Position numbers and translations under genes: made by a program. The notes under the pieces were generated by a model. That model saw only the letters and a list, made by a program, of their open reading frames with translations, searched no databases and had not been told where the DNA came from. This document shows positions 35,208 to 44,257 of a DNA stretch of 64,000 nt, in pieces; positions within the stretch are counted from its first letter, which is position 1; each line of letters starts with the position of its first letter. The DNA comes from CAWHPS01 sp963831235 (GTDB lineage Bacteria > Fibrobacterota > OXYB2-FULL-49-7 > JAEUSG01): positions 124,001-188,000 of the forward strand of contig CAWHPS010000033.1 of the NCBI GenBank assembly GCA_963831235.1, given 5' to 3'.

Positions 35208-36417
35208 GTATTTCTTATTGGCCCTGCTGATTTCCTATAGCAATATTTTCTGCTTTTCAATTTTTTCAATTGACAGAAACCCATACTCCCTTTATACCGG
35301 TGAAATCGCCTCAACAGTGGGCGCACGGCTTTCCGGTATGGGCGGGGCCGGAACAGCCCTTTCCGACACACTTAATTACTCCATCGCAAACCCGGCAACA
35401 TTAGCATCCGTTGATTATACCATACTGTCTGTTACCTACAAACCTGAAATAACCTATCTTCAGGAAAAATCAACATCAGCCAATTCCATGAATTTCAGCA
35501 ATGATTTTCCCTTGGCGGAACTTGTGGTCCCGCTTGGAAAATACGGTGTTATTTTTGGTGGTTATAAGCGAGATCGTCTTCTAAATTACGACATACGTTA
35601 TACTGATGATCAAGGGTATTTAAATCATCGTTTCGGATCTGGTGGAACATATATCTCGCAGGCCGGCTATGCCTTATCCCTCAAAAAAAAGCTGCTATTC
35701 GGCATTTCTTTTGGCGGGCTTTTTGGCGACACAAGGCTTGGGGACTTTATAGAACAACGCCCATCTGGTGTATCTTCGCTTATTCCATCAACCTACCAGA
35801 AAGCTTCTTTTTATTCCACAACTCTTGACGTTGGTGTTATATATAAGATGAATAAGTTTTCCTTTGGCGCTTCCGGTTCCTTCCCTTTGAGGAAAACCGA
35901 AACAAAACGTGAATCTCAGGTTATTCAAAAGTATATTTCCACGGACTCGATTGTAACCAAACTCAACTGGAACGGCACCACGCTTGATGTTGTTGCAAAC
36001 GGAACATTAGGTGCTGCCTGGTCCCCGTCCAGGAAAACGAATTTTGCACTTGATATAAACGGGATCAGATGGGACATTCCAGGCCGAAGCAACGAATACA
36101 AAATCGGAATCGGAATGGAACATTTCTTTTCCGAAGCCCGAAACGACAATTATTTTCTGAATATCCCGATACGCGCAGGTTACTATTATCACGACCTTGG
36201 CCTTGATGATGGAATACTCGAACAGGCCCTCACAATCGGATGGTCCCTGCCCACAGCCAATAACTATGGTATCCTGAATTTCGCGGTTGAAGGAGGCAGA
36301 AGGTACAAGGAATCGTTCAGCAACAGTGAACTCACAGAAAACTTTTCAAAAATCACTATTCAATTCGTTCACAAAGGCCGCTGGGGCCGTCTGCGCAGGG
36401 CAATCGGTGACTTTTAA
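35182..36417 (+). CDS. PorV/FadL-like outer-membrane beta-barrel protein
   Basis: 411 residues, TTG start with AAGGAAG about 7 bases upstream. A signal peptide (YFLLALLISYSNIFC) is followed by SVGARLSGMGGAGTALSDT and YSIANPATLASVDY, the N-terminal hatch motif of the PorV/FadL group, and then alternating amphipathic strands ending in ITIQFVHKG. PorV-like proteins carry cargo of the type IX secretion system in Bacteroidota; here several proteins carry Por-like tails. It may also be a plain transport barrel. It is coupled to the upstream lipoprotein. Confidence 0.7.
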   Translation: MISHIQGVKYFLLALLISYSNIFCFSIFSIDRNPYSLYTGEIASTVGARLSGMGGAGTALSDTLNYSIANPATLASVDYTILSVTYKPEITYLQEKSTSANSMNFSNDFPLAELVVPLGKYGVIFGGYKRDRLLNYDIRYTDDQGYLNHRFGSGGTYISQAGYALSLKKKLLFGISFGGLFGDTRLGDFIEQRPSGVSSLIPSTYQKASFYSTTLDVGVIYKMNKFSFGASGSFPLRKTETKRESQVIQKYISTDSIVTKLNWNGTTLDVVANGTLGAAWSPSRKTNFALDINGIRWDIPGRSNEYKIGIGMEHFFSEARNDNYFLNIPIRAGYYYHDLGLDDGILEQALTIGWSLPTANNYGILNFAVEGGRRYKESFSNSELTENFSKITIQFVHKGRWGRLRRAIGDF

Positions 36418-36453
36418 GATTTGTTTCTTATCCCTACGTATTGTTGGCAACCT

Positions 36454-37434
36454 CTAAGCGGTCTTGAACAGTTCCTCATAGTTTTTGCTTATATCAGCGA
36501 ATTCCTCTGCCATTGCCCTTACGGCATCCATACTGTGTCCCGCGCCAACCCAGTCGCTATAATTTTTTGCGATAAACCCTCCTTTCGGCGTGCCAAGCAA
36601 TCTAACCATTTTCCGTGCGTATGCCTTTATTTCTTCAATAGTACCATGCGCCATGGTCTTCTGTATGTCAACAGGGTTCCAGAAGGTGATTTTGCCTCTG
36701 AACCATTTTGACAATAGCTCTAGTGTCATATTTTCCTGCTGGTCCATTTGGATTACGTCCAGTCCGATTTCAATCAAGTCATCAAGAATATCAACAATAT
36801 AACCACAGCTATGAAGGAAGGTAAGCATCCCCGCATCGTGAGCGGCTTTATAGACCTTCGCATAAGCGGGTTTCCATATTTCCCGCCATTTAAGGGGGGA
36901 TATCATAAGTCTGTCCTGAAGTCCCCAGTCATCACACCAAATAAAGCCGTTAAAACCAGCTTTGGCATACTGCTGAATCAGGTAGATATCCATATCAACA
37001 AGAATATCCATCAGTTTGCGCAGCTCCTTTTCATTGTCATAAATATCCATCCATGCGTTTTCGAGTCCTCTGATAAAATGAATTCTTTCGTATAATGACA
37101 CTCCATTTCCCAATAGAAATTTGTCTCCTGCACTATTTCTTATGTCCATCAGACCTTTATAACGCCAAGGTTCCCGTATATCAGGTATTTTTAATCTTTC
37201 AAAATCATCCCAACTTTTAAGAGGAAATTCTTTAACCTGGCCCAAATTACTTATACCTATGTTCTCCCATACAGCTCCCCATTCATCAGTTCCATTCTTA
37301 GGTCTTGCATCAGGATTACCCGGCAGATAATACGCATATATATCTGTTCCTACGTCCGTCAGCCCTAAATCCATTGGCATACGTTCAGCGCCTTTGAACT
37401 TGATCGTATTGATCACTATGTCTTTTTTATTCAT
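36454..37434 (-). CDS. Uroporphyrinogen decarboxylase family protein (methyltransferase-like branch)
   Basis: 326 residues, start 37434 with AAAGGGG 5 bases upstream. The URO-D fold is recognisable by FIWCDDWGLQDRLMISPLKW, MLTFLHSCGYIVDIL and GLDVIQMDQQE. The HSCG motif resembles the zinc site of corrinoid/CoM methyltransferases (MtaA/MtbA-type), rather than a haem enzyme. It is divergent from an AraC-type regulator, 99 bases away, which likely controls it. Substrates in such loci are often methylated compounds or sugars; nothing here decides it. Confidence 0.75.
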   Translation of the reverse strand: MNKKDIVINTIKFKGAERMPMDLGLTDVGTDIYAYYLPGNPDARPKNGTDEWGAVWENIGISNLGQVKEFPLKSWDDFERLKIPDIREPWRYKGLMDIRNSAGDKFLLGNGVSLYERIHFIRGLENAWMDIYDNEKELRKLMDILVDMDIYLIQQYAKAGFNGFIWCDDWGLQDRLMISPLKWREIWKPAYAKVYKAAHDAGMLTFLHSCGYIVDILDDLIEIGLDVIQMDQQENMTLELLSKWFRGKITFWNPVDIQKTMAHGTIEEIKAYARKMVRLLGTPKGGFIAKNYSDWVGAGHSMDAVRAMAEEFADISKNYEELFKTA

Positions 37435-37533
37435 ACAACCCCTTTGTTTTTAAAATGTTTCTTTTCCTGTTGTTAAGTATAGTATATTTGAAAATATATT
37501 GCTTTCAATTTTGAATTAAATACATTATCATAC

Positions 37534-38406
37534 ATGATAAACAGGCCGCACCATATTGTCGAACGCAGAACTCTCTCGGGCGGAAAGCTAGGCATTCCCG
37601 AGATAGATCATCTGGGATGCCTTAATTATTCAAAGGCCCGCTCTCCGTTGTCGGATCATAAGCATGGCGGATGTATGGAAATTTGTTTTCTTGCAAAAGG
37701 CCGGCAAAGCTATTTTGTGGGTAAAAAAGAATTTACGCTTTCAGGAGGAGACATATTCGTTACTTTTCCGGACGAAAAACACAGCAGCGGAAAAAAACCT
37801 GAGGAAAAATCCATCCTCTACTGGATAATTCTCGATGTCACCTCAAAATCAAAAAGCTTTCTTGGGTTGTCACCTTTACAGTCAAAAGAATTGAAAGACT
37901 CACTTCTTAACCTTCGCCGGCGCCATTTTAAGGCCACTCCAACTCTTACAGCCGTCATAGAGCCGGTTTTCGGGTTAGCAGAGAACATTAAACACCCTAA
38001 CAGGAAATTATGGATAGAGAACAGGATAGTGCATTTTCTTTTACAGGTTATTTATTATTGCAATAGGGCTGAAAATAACCATGTCGATTTGAGCGTGGCA
38101 AAGGCACTCGAATTCATTGATAACTATATTCACGAAAAGATTGGGGTTCCTTCGCTCGCAATTTCAGCAGGGCTGTCAATACCAAGACTCAAGGTAATCT
38201 TCAGACAAAAAACAGGCATACCTCCGGGCGAATTTATTTTAAGGAGAAAGATTGAAAAGGCCAAGGAGATTCTTTTATCTGGAAATGGTTCGATTACGGA
38301 AACAGCCTTTGATCTCGGTTTTTCCTCATCACAGTATTTTGCAACAACATTCAAACGTTATACCGGTATGAATCCAAGGCAGCTTATCAAATCGAATAGG
38401 GATTAG
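37534..38406 (+). CDS. AraC-family transcriptional regulator
   Basis: 290 residues. The N-terminal cupin domain (HKHGGCMEICFLAKGRQSYFV, GGDIFVTFPDEKHSSG) probably senses a small ligand; the C-terminal 100 residues hold two helix-turn-helix motifs (GVPSLAISAGLSIPRLKVIF and ITETAFDLGFSSSQYFATTF) and the closing FKRYTGMNPRQL. It is transcribed away from the URO-D gene over a 99-base AT-rich region and is the likely regulator of that gene. Confidence 0.9.
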   Translation: MINRPHHIVERRTLSGGKLGIPEIDHLGCLNYSKARSPLSDHKHGGCMEICFLAKGRQSYFVGKKEFTLSGGDIFVTFPDEKHSSGKKPEEKSILYWIILDVTSKSKSFLGLSPLQSKELKDSLLNLRRRHFKATPTLTAVIEPVFGLAENIKHPNRKLWIENRIVHFLLQVIYYCNRAENNHVDLSVAKALEFIDNYIHEKIGVPSLAISAGLSIPRLKVIFRQKTGIPPGEFILRRKIEKAKEILLSGNGSITETAFDLGFSSSQYFATTFKRYTGMNPRQLIKSNRD

Positions 38407-38426
38407 ACATCCGGAACCTTTTGTGC

Positions 38427-39665
38427 TTATCCCAACAAGTGATCAACCTTTTCCTCTATCCCGAAAAAGAGGATCGTATTGTCGAGATTGGCAATGTGGA
38501 ATATGTCCATAATGTCTTTCCTGACATTATGGATCATGAATTTGCCGTTCAGTGACTTTATTCGTTTGTTTAGGTTCACAAGAAAACGTATCACATTCAC
38601 ATCAACATCATCCACCTTCGAGAAATCAAGGGCGATTTTTTTGATTCCTATATCCAGAATGTCCTGCGCTTCAAGTTTAAGGGGAATCATTGAATAAACA
38701 TTGAGCATCCCGCTTACCTTCAGGACTTCAAAATACCTCGTCTTTTCCCGTTCAATGGCAACTGCGCTCTGTCTTACGATTTCGCGGCGCAAAGAGGAGG
38801 TCCTGCCGTTGCTCGCAGCTTCTTTGGCCGCGTTTCTTGACTTTGCAATTTTATCAAGGGCAAGAAGAACATTGGTCTTGACAAGCTCGCTTTTATCTCG
38901 TCGCATGGGGTTAAGCAGGTTTTCAAAGCGTGCGTCCTTTCTCCCTATCTCGCCAATCACCCAGGCCCCGCTTGCCCGCATCAGCTCATCAGGGTTCTTA
39001 AGCATGCTGTTTAAATCCCTTTCTATGTCCTTGTACCCGCACTCAAATAAGTTCTTGAGAACATTCGCCCTGACCCTGTTGTTTGTGTCATTCTTGACTC
39101 GCAGAAGGACGCCAACCATGTTTGTATTACCAGTCTCTTCCATGGCTTCGACTGCGTTTGCCCGCACCCGCGAATCACGATCAGATAGAAAACGCATAAT
39201 GATGCCTGGCTCTCTCCGGTTTGCGATTGTACCAAGGGCCTTTATTGCACATGCGCGTACAAGACGATTGGTATCTGAAAGAGCATCCGATAAAACCTTC
39301 GCAGCCGCACGATCATCATCAAATGCACGGAGAAGCCAGCAAGCCTCCATTTTTTTCTTTGGATCACCAATTGAGAACTCCTTTTGCATGCGGTTTTGAA
39401 TATCAGGTGTAATCTGGAGTAAAAGTTTCAAAAGAGCGTCCTTAATACGGCCTTCCACTTTACTGTCAGGTTTTTTAAGTATGTCACGAATACGCTCTGA
39501 GGTTATTTTAACCGCAGTCCTGCCGATTTCGCTTTTGTCTTTTCGTATTAGTCCCATAAGGTACGGCAGATATGCGAAAAAATTCACCGGCGTGATGTCT
39601 TTTAAACCTTGAAGTACATCCGAACTATTTCCGCTTAACAAAAGAGTTTTTGTTTGCTGTTCCAT
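38427..39665 (-). CDS. HEAT-repeat protein with C-terminal STAS domain
   Basis: 412 residues. Residues about 20-270 are HEAT/armadillo-like repeats (RLVRACAIKALGTIANR, SRVRANAVEAMEETGN, ASGAWVIGEIGRKD). The last 100 residues are a STAS domain: IKKIALDFSKVDDVDVNVIRFL, with DVDV at the usual phospho-acceptor loop, so no phosphorylatable serine is seen, then GKFMIHNVRKDIMDIFHIANL. AAAGG lies 9 bases before the start. pdxA ends 12 bases upstream, so the two are co-transcribed. HEAT plus STAS suggests a scaffold in a signalling network. Confidence 0.75.
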   Translation of the reverse strand: MEQQTKTLLLSGNSSDVLQGLKDITPVNFFAYLPYLMGLIRKDKSEIGRTAVKITSERIRDILKKPDSKVEGRIKDALLKLLLQITPDIQNRMQKEFSIGDPKKKMEACWLLRAFDDDRAAAKVLSDALSDTNRLVRACAIKALGTIANRREPGIIMRFLSDRDSRVRANAVEAMEETGNTNMVGVLLRVKNDTNNRVRANVLKNLFECGYKDIERDLNSMLKNPDELMRASGAWVIGEIGRKDARFENLLNPMRRDKSELVKTNVLLALDKIAKSRNAAKEAASNGRTSSLRREIVRQSAVAIEREKTRYFEVLKVSGMLNVYSMIPLKLEAQDILDIGIKKIALDFSKVDDVDVNVIRFLVNLNKRIKSLNGKFMIHNVRKDIMDIFHIANLDNTILFFGIEEKVDHLLG

Positions 39666-39677
39666 TTCAATAACCTT

Positions 39678-40655
39678 TCATTTTAAAAGCTTGACCGCAA
39701 GTTCAATAGCATCAATCAGGCTTCCCGGATTTGCTATTCCTTTGCCCGCTATATCAAAAGCCGTTCCGTGATCAGCCGAAGTGCGTATAAACGGCAGGCC
39801 GAGGGTCACATTCACACCCGATGTCTCAAGGCCATCATGACCTGGGCGAAACATAGCGGTCTTGAAAGCAACATGGCCATGGTCGTGTAAGAGCGAAACA
39901 ACACCGTCATAACGTCCGGCAAAAAGAGCTGGGAAAACAACATCAGGAGGAATCGGGCCTTTCGCGTTAATTCCAGCTTTTAAAAGATCATTTATTGCCG
40001 GCATAACCTCTTTCTTTTCTTCGTCTCCAAACATCCCGTTTTCACCTGCATGGGGATTAAGGCCTGAAATAGCAATGCGCGGCCCTTTTATTTTAAGGAC
40101 CTTTTGTAAAAATTCGTCCAGAAGATGACCAACAACGACAATTCGCTGCTTCTTATTAAGCTTCAAGGCTTCTTTCACAGACACATGGCATGTTGAAAAA
40201 GCAATGGCCTTACTCTTGGAATAAAGCGCAAGGCAGTGCGGAGGATTCCCACCAAAGTCTGCAAGGTATTCCGTATGCCCTGTGAAGTTCTTATATCCTG
40301 CCTTTACCACAGCTTCTTTTGACAAAGGCGAGGTTACAATTGCACTGATTTCTTTTGTACTGATTTTAAGAAGCGCTGCGTGGAGCGCTGCAATGGCTTC
40401 TTTTCCCGCATTACCGCTTATAATACCAAAGACCGTCTTCTGAATAAAACGCGGGGTACTGTAAACGAGGGTATTGGAAAGATTAAGACCTATTGCCCTT
40501 GCAGTCTCGTCCAGGGTTTTGATGGAACCGAAAAGTACTGGTTCGCAAATGGACCTTACCTTATTATTGATGGAAGCTTTAATGGCAATCTCAGGGCCTA
40601 TGCCATAAGGATCGCCGATGGTGATGCCGATAACTGGTTTTTTCCGATTATCCAT
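39678..40655 (-). CDS. pdxA: 4-hydroxythreonine-4-phosphate dehydrogenase
   Basis: 325 residues. GITIGDPYGIGPEIAIKA at the N-terminus, FTGHTEYLAD (first metal His), VVSLLHDHGHVAFKT (second His) and VNVTLGLPFIRTSADHGTAFD are PdxA blocks. The enzyme acts in pyridoxal phosphate synthesis (DXP-dependent) or, in PdxA2-like forms, in other sugar acid pathways. A ribosome binding site (AAGGA) is close to the start. It leads an operon with the HEAT-STAS gene. Confidence 0.92.
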   Translation of the reverse strand: MDNRKKPVIGITIGDPYGIGPEIAIKASINNKVRSICEPVLFGSIKTLDETARAIGLNLSNTLVYSTPRFIQKTVFGIISGNAGKEAIAALHAALLKISTKEISAIVTSPLSKEAVVKAGYKNFTGHTEYLADFGGNPPHCLALYSKSKAIAFSTCHVSVKEALKLNKKQRIVVVGHLLDEFLQKVLKIKGPRIAISGLNPHAGENGMFGDEEKKEVMPAINDLLKAGINAKGPIPPDVVFPALFAGRYDGVVSLLHDHGHVAFKTAMFRPGHDGLETSGVNVTLGLPFIRTSADHGTAFDIAGKGIANPGSLIDAIELAVKLLK

Positions 40656-40823
40656 GTCCTTAATTTCCTCGATTTAATCTGTCTGAAATTGAATTTATTT
40701 GCTTATGTATCCACGTTAGATTTGAATTTAGTTGTTCCGGTTTCCAGGATTCTTCACTCATCGGATGATTAATTGCCGGAACTAAATCTTCATGTAATGC
40801 ATGGAGATTTTCGGTCATTCCTG

Positions 40824-40848
40824 ATTTCCGACGCAATGCGTCGGAAAT
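40824..40848. repeat. Perfect 25-bp palindrome
   Basis: Twelve-base arms ATTTCCGACGCA and its complement around a single A. Such a GC-containing dyad may form a strong hairpin in either transcript, or belong to a repetitive palindromic element. Confidence 0.55.
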
Positions 40849-40940
40849 TGCTTTTATGCTGTCAAATGAAAGATATGCAGATTTTTGAAAAGGCACGTTG
40901 TTTATACCCGCTAAGGCCGGCGTTTCATGCCTCAAATACA

Positions 40941-40965
40941 ATTGTGGGGACAGTGTCACCACAAT
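40941..40965. repeat. Imperfect 25-bp palindrome
   Basis: ATTGTGG-G-GACA, one central base, TGTC-A-CCACAAT. The GGGGACAGTGTCACC core resembles tails found around REP-type transposases, but no transposase is near. Confidence 0.4.
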
Positions 40966-41047
40966 ATCAGGATACAGTCTATCAAACCTGGCATAACGGT
41001 AACGCTGCCGCTTATTGCAATTACTTAAAGCCGCAAACTGTTCACAG

Positions 41048-42550
41048 CTATACCTTTGTTGTCGCATAAGCGGCGCGCCCTTTGTCTGTAAGTCTGTATT
41101 TTTGGAGACGGCTGGTGGGTTTGTCAGGTACCGTCATTTCAAGGTATGCGACAGATAGCAACCGATCCATGCTGCGTTTGAAATTACCGGTGCGATTGCT
41201 ATACCCTGCGGCATGGAGTAATTTCTGCCCGTTTTGAGGCGATACTGAGCAGGCTTTCAACAAAGCGATCTCGGTTGCGGAGAGTTCGACTTGGGCCCCG
41301 ACTTGGGCCTCTTGGGCCTTAACTTGTAATACAGTGTCGGGCTTAGGGCGCCAGAGCGTCTGGATAAACTGACCGCCTTCCTGCCTGAACTGGGGTGTCG
41401 ACAGGCCCGCTTTTCGGCAGAGGACGATCATGTCTAGGATACCGCTTCCGGCTTTCTCAGCGTAATGGGCCAGAAACAAAGGCTCAGCAATTAGTGGATT
41501 CCGAGGTATGGAGGCGTGGGGTAGACGCAGTTGCTCAATGGACAGCGATAGCGGAAGTTCGCCGGGGTTCCAGACCTCCAGCCGGTTGGCGAAAAGCATG
41601 ACCTGCACACTTGCATTGCTGGTGTAGTCACGGTGAGCGACAGCGTTTACGATGGCTTCCGCAACGGCTTCACGCGGCAGTTCGTATTTGACCGGTGCCT
41701 GCGGGCCGAGAGCTCGGGTACCGACGGTGCGATCGATCTTGGACATGACGAAATCCACCGCCTGATCCACGAGTTCAAAGACGGTTCCACGATAAATCTG
41801 GTAGGAAGGAATAGGCTTGCGGACTTCCATGCCGTGAAAGTGCATACACTTGACTTCTGACGTGATGAGAAAACGTTGAGGCTGATGGGCGAAAAGCAAG
41901 ACTGCGGCGTGGCTGGGCTGTCCGGCATCGAGAAGGTTCATGTGTGCCAGGGCTTCGGCAGGCGGCGCGTCTTCTCGTAAAGGGTATTGACGTTCGCGGC
42001 GTGCAAGCCCTAGAAACCACTTCACCTTATCTTCAGCAATATCGGCAAGGGTGGCATCGGGGCAGGCTGCGGCTGCAAAAGGCTTGGTGCGGAGCCGTCC
42101 GTTCCTCTCCAGATGTTCCACAAGGCTGGTATAAACCGCAGCGTTAAGTTCAGAGACATCATTGAATCGGCGCCGAATAAGCTGGTTTCCGGCTTTTCGG
42201 ACAAGGCTTGCCATCTTAGGATGGCGGTCTCTGTCATCCATACCTTTTACAAAAATAAGACGGATCTTGCCATGTATGGTGGCGTAATCAAACTCCCTTT
42301 CGGTGGGTGAAATGCCATCGGAATCCTCGTTTCCGTACTCCCGACCAAACAATCCGATATAAACGGAACAGCGCCAGACCTCATTAAGATATACGTCATC
42401 TGCCCGACGATCTGAAGCCGGAAGGTTTTCAAAGAGTAAGACGTCAAAAAACCGATGGCACAATGGATCACCATTGATAAAGTTACAGAGCGCCAGACGT
42501 TCAACGGCAAGCTCCTTCTGAACACTGCTGATGAAGATACGTTCTTTCAT
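41048..42550 (-). CDS. DUF4062 / HATPase (AlbA/RecG-like) regulator or defence-type protein
   Basis: 500 residues from the ATG at 42550, which overlaps the stop of a small upstream frame by 4 bases. Residues 1-100 are DUF4062 (IFISSVQKELAVERLALCNF, FENLPASDR, VYIGLFGREYG), a TIR-like Rossmann domain. The middle shows the HATPase_c_4 region (ELPREAVAEAIVNAVAHRDY, LFANRLEVWNPGELP, AEKAGSGILDMIVLCRKAG). A winged-helix region closes the protein (ALLKACSVSPQNGQKLL). This architecture is typical of accessory, defence-associated genes. GC content is clearly higher than around it, suggesting recent transfer. Confidence 0.75.
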   Translation of the reverse strand: MKERIFISSVQKELAVERLALCNFINGDPLCHRFFDVLLFENLPASDRRADDVYLNEVWRCSVYIGLFGREYGNEDSDGISPTEREFDYATIHGKIRLIFVKGMDDRDRHPKMASLVRKAGNQLIRRRFNDVSELNAAVYTSLVEHLERNGRLRTKPFAAAACPDATLADIAEDKVKWFLGLARRERQYPLREDAPPAEALAHMNLLDAGQPSHAAVLLFAHQPQRFLITSEVKCMHFHGMEVRKPIPSYQIYRGTVFELVDQAVDFVMSKIDRTVGTRALGPQAPVKYELPREAVAEAIVNAVAHRDYTSNASVQVMLFANRLEVWNPGELPLSLSIEQLRLPHASIPRNPLIAEPLFLAHYAEKAGSGILDMIVLCRKAGLSTPQFRQEGGQFIQTLWRPKPDTVLQVKAQEAQVGAQVELSATEIALLKACSVSPQNGQKLLHAAGYSNRTGNFKRSMDRLLSVAYLEMTVPDKPTSRLQKYRLTDKGRAAYATTKV

Positions 42551-42624
42551 GCCCATGCGTCCTTCGGCAAAGCGTCTTCGGGGGATTCGAGCCAGAAATA
42601 AATTTGTTCTATTGTGGTATTCAT
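42547..42624 (-). CDS. Small upstream reading frame coupled to DUF4062 gene
   Basis: 25 codons from an ATG at 42624: MNTTIEQIYFWLESPED and eight more, ending in a TGA overlapping the DUF4062 ATG (ATGA). IYFWLES resembles the start of helices at the N-terminus of AlbA_2-type proteins. Either a leader peptide that couples translation or the remnant of a partner gene. Confidence 0.35.
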   Translation of the reverse strand: MNTTIEQIYFWLESPEDALPKDAWA

Positions 42625-43004
42625 ATCTTGATTGATTTTACACTTTATTTGTTGAGTTATGTTTGCTGCTTAGTTTCCTTATCATTCAATTTATCGGATA
42701 TTTTTTATTAGATTCTTGTAATAGAGACAGTTTATTCCTCAAGGAATGTTTTCTTCAACCATGTTCCATTTTTTTCAAATTCAAATTGCGAATATTTCAA
42801 TTCTCTGGAAAGTTCCAATTCGGAGTCTGTATCCACCAATCCTTCAATTGGCGCGGAATACAACTCCTCTTTTTTTGGATTTGCCGCAATAATCTCTATT
42901 TTAAATATGCTCGTAATCACACTCCTCGTCTATTTATTTGTTCAAATATATTAACTGTAACTTGTCAATTCAATAATTGCAAAAATAGAGTAATTAGGAT
43001 AGTG
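42625..43004. other. AT-rich intergenic stretch with possible protease-like remnant
   Basis: Apart from the short reading frame at 42732-42920 nothing recognisable is present. It separates the GC-richer DUF4062 gene from the MFS operon. Confidence 0.4.
42732..42920 (-). pseudogene. Possible N-terminal remnant of a clan AA aspartic-protease-like protein
   Basis: 62 residues: FKIEIIAANPKKEELYSAP, then IEGLVDTDSELELSRELK. The pattern follows the N-terminus of small retropepsin-like proteins, where VDTG holds the catalytic Asp; here VDTD replaces it, and the second half of the domain (about 60 residues) is missing. AGGAG lies very close to the GTG start. The match is by eye. Confidence 0.3.
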
Positions 43005-44255
43005 TCAAATATCCTCCCAGACCTCTCTTTTTTTCGGCATAGGCGGTTCCTTAACATAATGCAGAACCACAAAACCTATAATAAAAAAAACAGCCGTTAA
43101 TAGTATCGCGTTTCTTATGCCGAATAGTTTGATCCCCATTCCAAAAAGAAGTATGCCGGCAATTGACGCTGCACGGCTTGCAAAGCCCCAGAACCCGTAA
43201 AACTCAGCGTTCTTTTCAGAAGGAGAAAAGACACCCACCATGCTGCGGCTTGCCGACTGTGTGGCGCCCATTGCAAACCCCACAATGTTTGCAACAAGCC
43301 AGAACAAACCCTTGCTATGGGCCAGGAAGGCCAGGATTACAGCAATCATCCATAGAATAATTGTGATTTGAATGGTCCGTTTTGATCCAATGTTGTCCTG
43401 CACGAAACCGAAGAAAAAAGCTCCTATTGCCGAAGTGATATTGGATATGAAGATAAGCATGATTATTTCACCCTGCTTAAAGGCAAGCTCCTTTTGCGCA
43501 AAAATTGCGGCAAATGAAATTACAACAGCAATACCGCAGCTGAAGAAAAAGAAGGCCACAAGAAATATGAAGAGGTCCCGATATGCGCTAATCTCGTTGA
43601 AGGTGGAGCGTATCCTTTTAAAACCTATAAAAAGCAGATTTTCACCTTGAGGCAGCTTTTGCCCAACCCCTCTCTCTTTTAATAAAAAGAAAACCGGCAA
43701 CGCAAATATGCCGAAAAACAATGCAGTAATTATATTCGTAAAATGCTGGGCAGTATCAGTGCCCCCTGCCTTTGACAAATAAATAAAACAAACAATAAGT
43801 GATGACAGCCCGCCTACATATCCGAATGACCAGGCATATCCTGATATTTTGCCTATATTGAAACGGTCTGAAATTTCAGGCAAAAAACTGCTTACAAAAA
43901 CCTCTGATAATGAAAACCCGAAATTTGAAAGTACCACCATTGCGATTGTAAACCAAAGACGGTATTGGCTTGTGCTTCCGCTATAAAATAAAAGCGCAGT
44001 GCAAGTTACGCAAATGATATAAGAGAAGAAAAGAAAACGTTTTTTCTTGCCGCTGAAATCCGCCATGGCACCGGCCACAGGGCTTACAATAAGAGTAATC
44101 AAATACGAAAAAGCGAGAACTACTGACCACATAAATTCCGACCCTATTGAGGTTGTGAAATAAACACTGAATATTGTGGTTATGATGATTGTCGTATAAG
44201 CCGAATTAGCAAAATCAAATAGGCAGAAGCCGAAAATCTCTGATTTTTTTATCAT
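43005..44255 (-). CDS. MFS transporter, UMF1/Atg22-like family
   Basis: 416 residues from the ATG at 44255, 7 bases after AGGAG; a TTG 6 bases upstream is less likely. Begins FGFCLFDFANSAYTTIIITTIF, the signature start of the UMF1 family; VVSFAAIFAQKELAF and VGFAMGATQSASRSMVG are further blocks of it. About twelve helices. Substrate unknown. It is the last gene of a three-gene operon with a HAD phosphatase and an amidohydrolase-like gene. Confidence 0.88.
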   Translation of the reverse strand: MIKKSEIFGFCLFDFANSAYTTIIITTIFSVYFTTSIGSEFMWSVVLAFSYLITLIVSPVAGAMADFSGKKKRFLFFSYIICVTCTALLFYSGSTSQYRLWFTIAMVVLSNFGFSLSEVFVSSFLPEISDRFNIGKISGYAWSFGYVGGLSSLIVCFIYLSKAGGTDTAQHFTNIITALFFGIFALPVFFLLKERGVGQKLPQGENLLFIGFKRIRSTFNEISAYRDLFIFLVAFFFFSCGIAVVISFAAIFAQKELAFKQGEIIMLIFISNITSAIGAFFFGFVQDNIGSKRTIQITIILWMIAVILAFLAHSKGLFWLVANIVGFAMGATQSASRSMVGVFSPSEKNAEFYGFWGFASRAASIAGILLFGMGIKLFGIRNAILLTAVFFIIGFVVLHYVKEPPMPKKREVWEDI

Positions 44256-44257
44256 AA

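Larger units (their letters stand above)
40656..41047. other. Intergenic stretch with two palindromes; no convincing gene
   Basis: 392 bases between pdxA and the DUF4062 gene. An open frame on the minus strand (to 41067) gives a 135-residue product with no recognised family, overlapping the DUF4062 gene end and lacking a good ribosome binding site. Two palindromes, described separately, interrupt the region. Confidence 0.5.

Noticed and set aside
40660..41067. 135-residue minus-strand frame and opposite 40773-41069 frame
   Set aside because: No recognised family, poor start context and interrupted by two palindromes; kept only as intergenic text.
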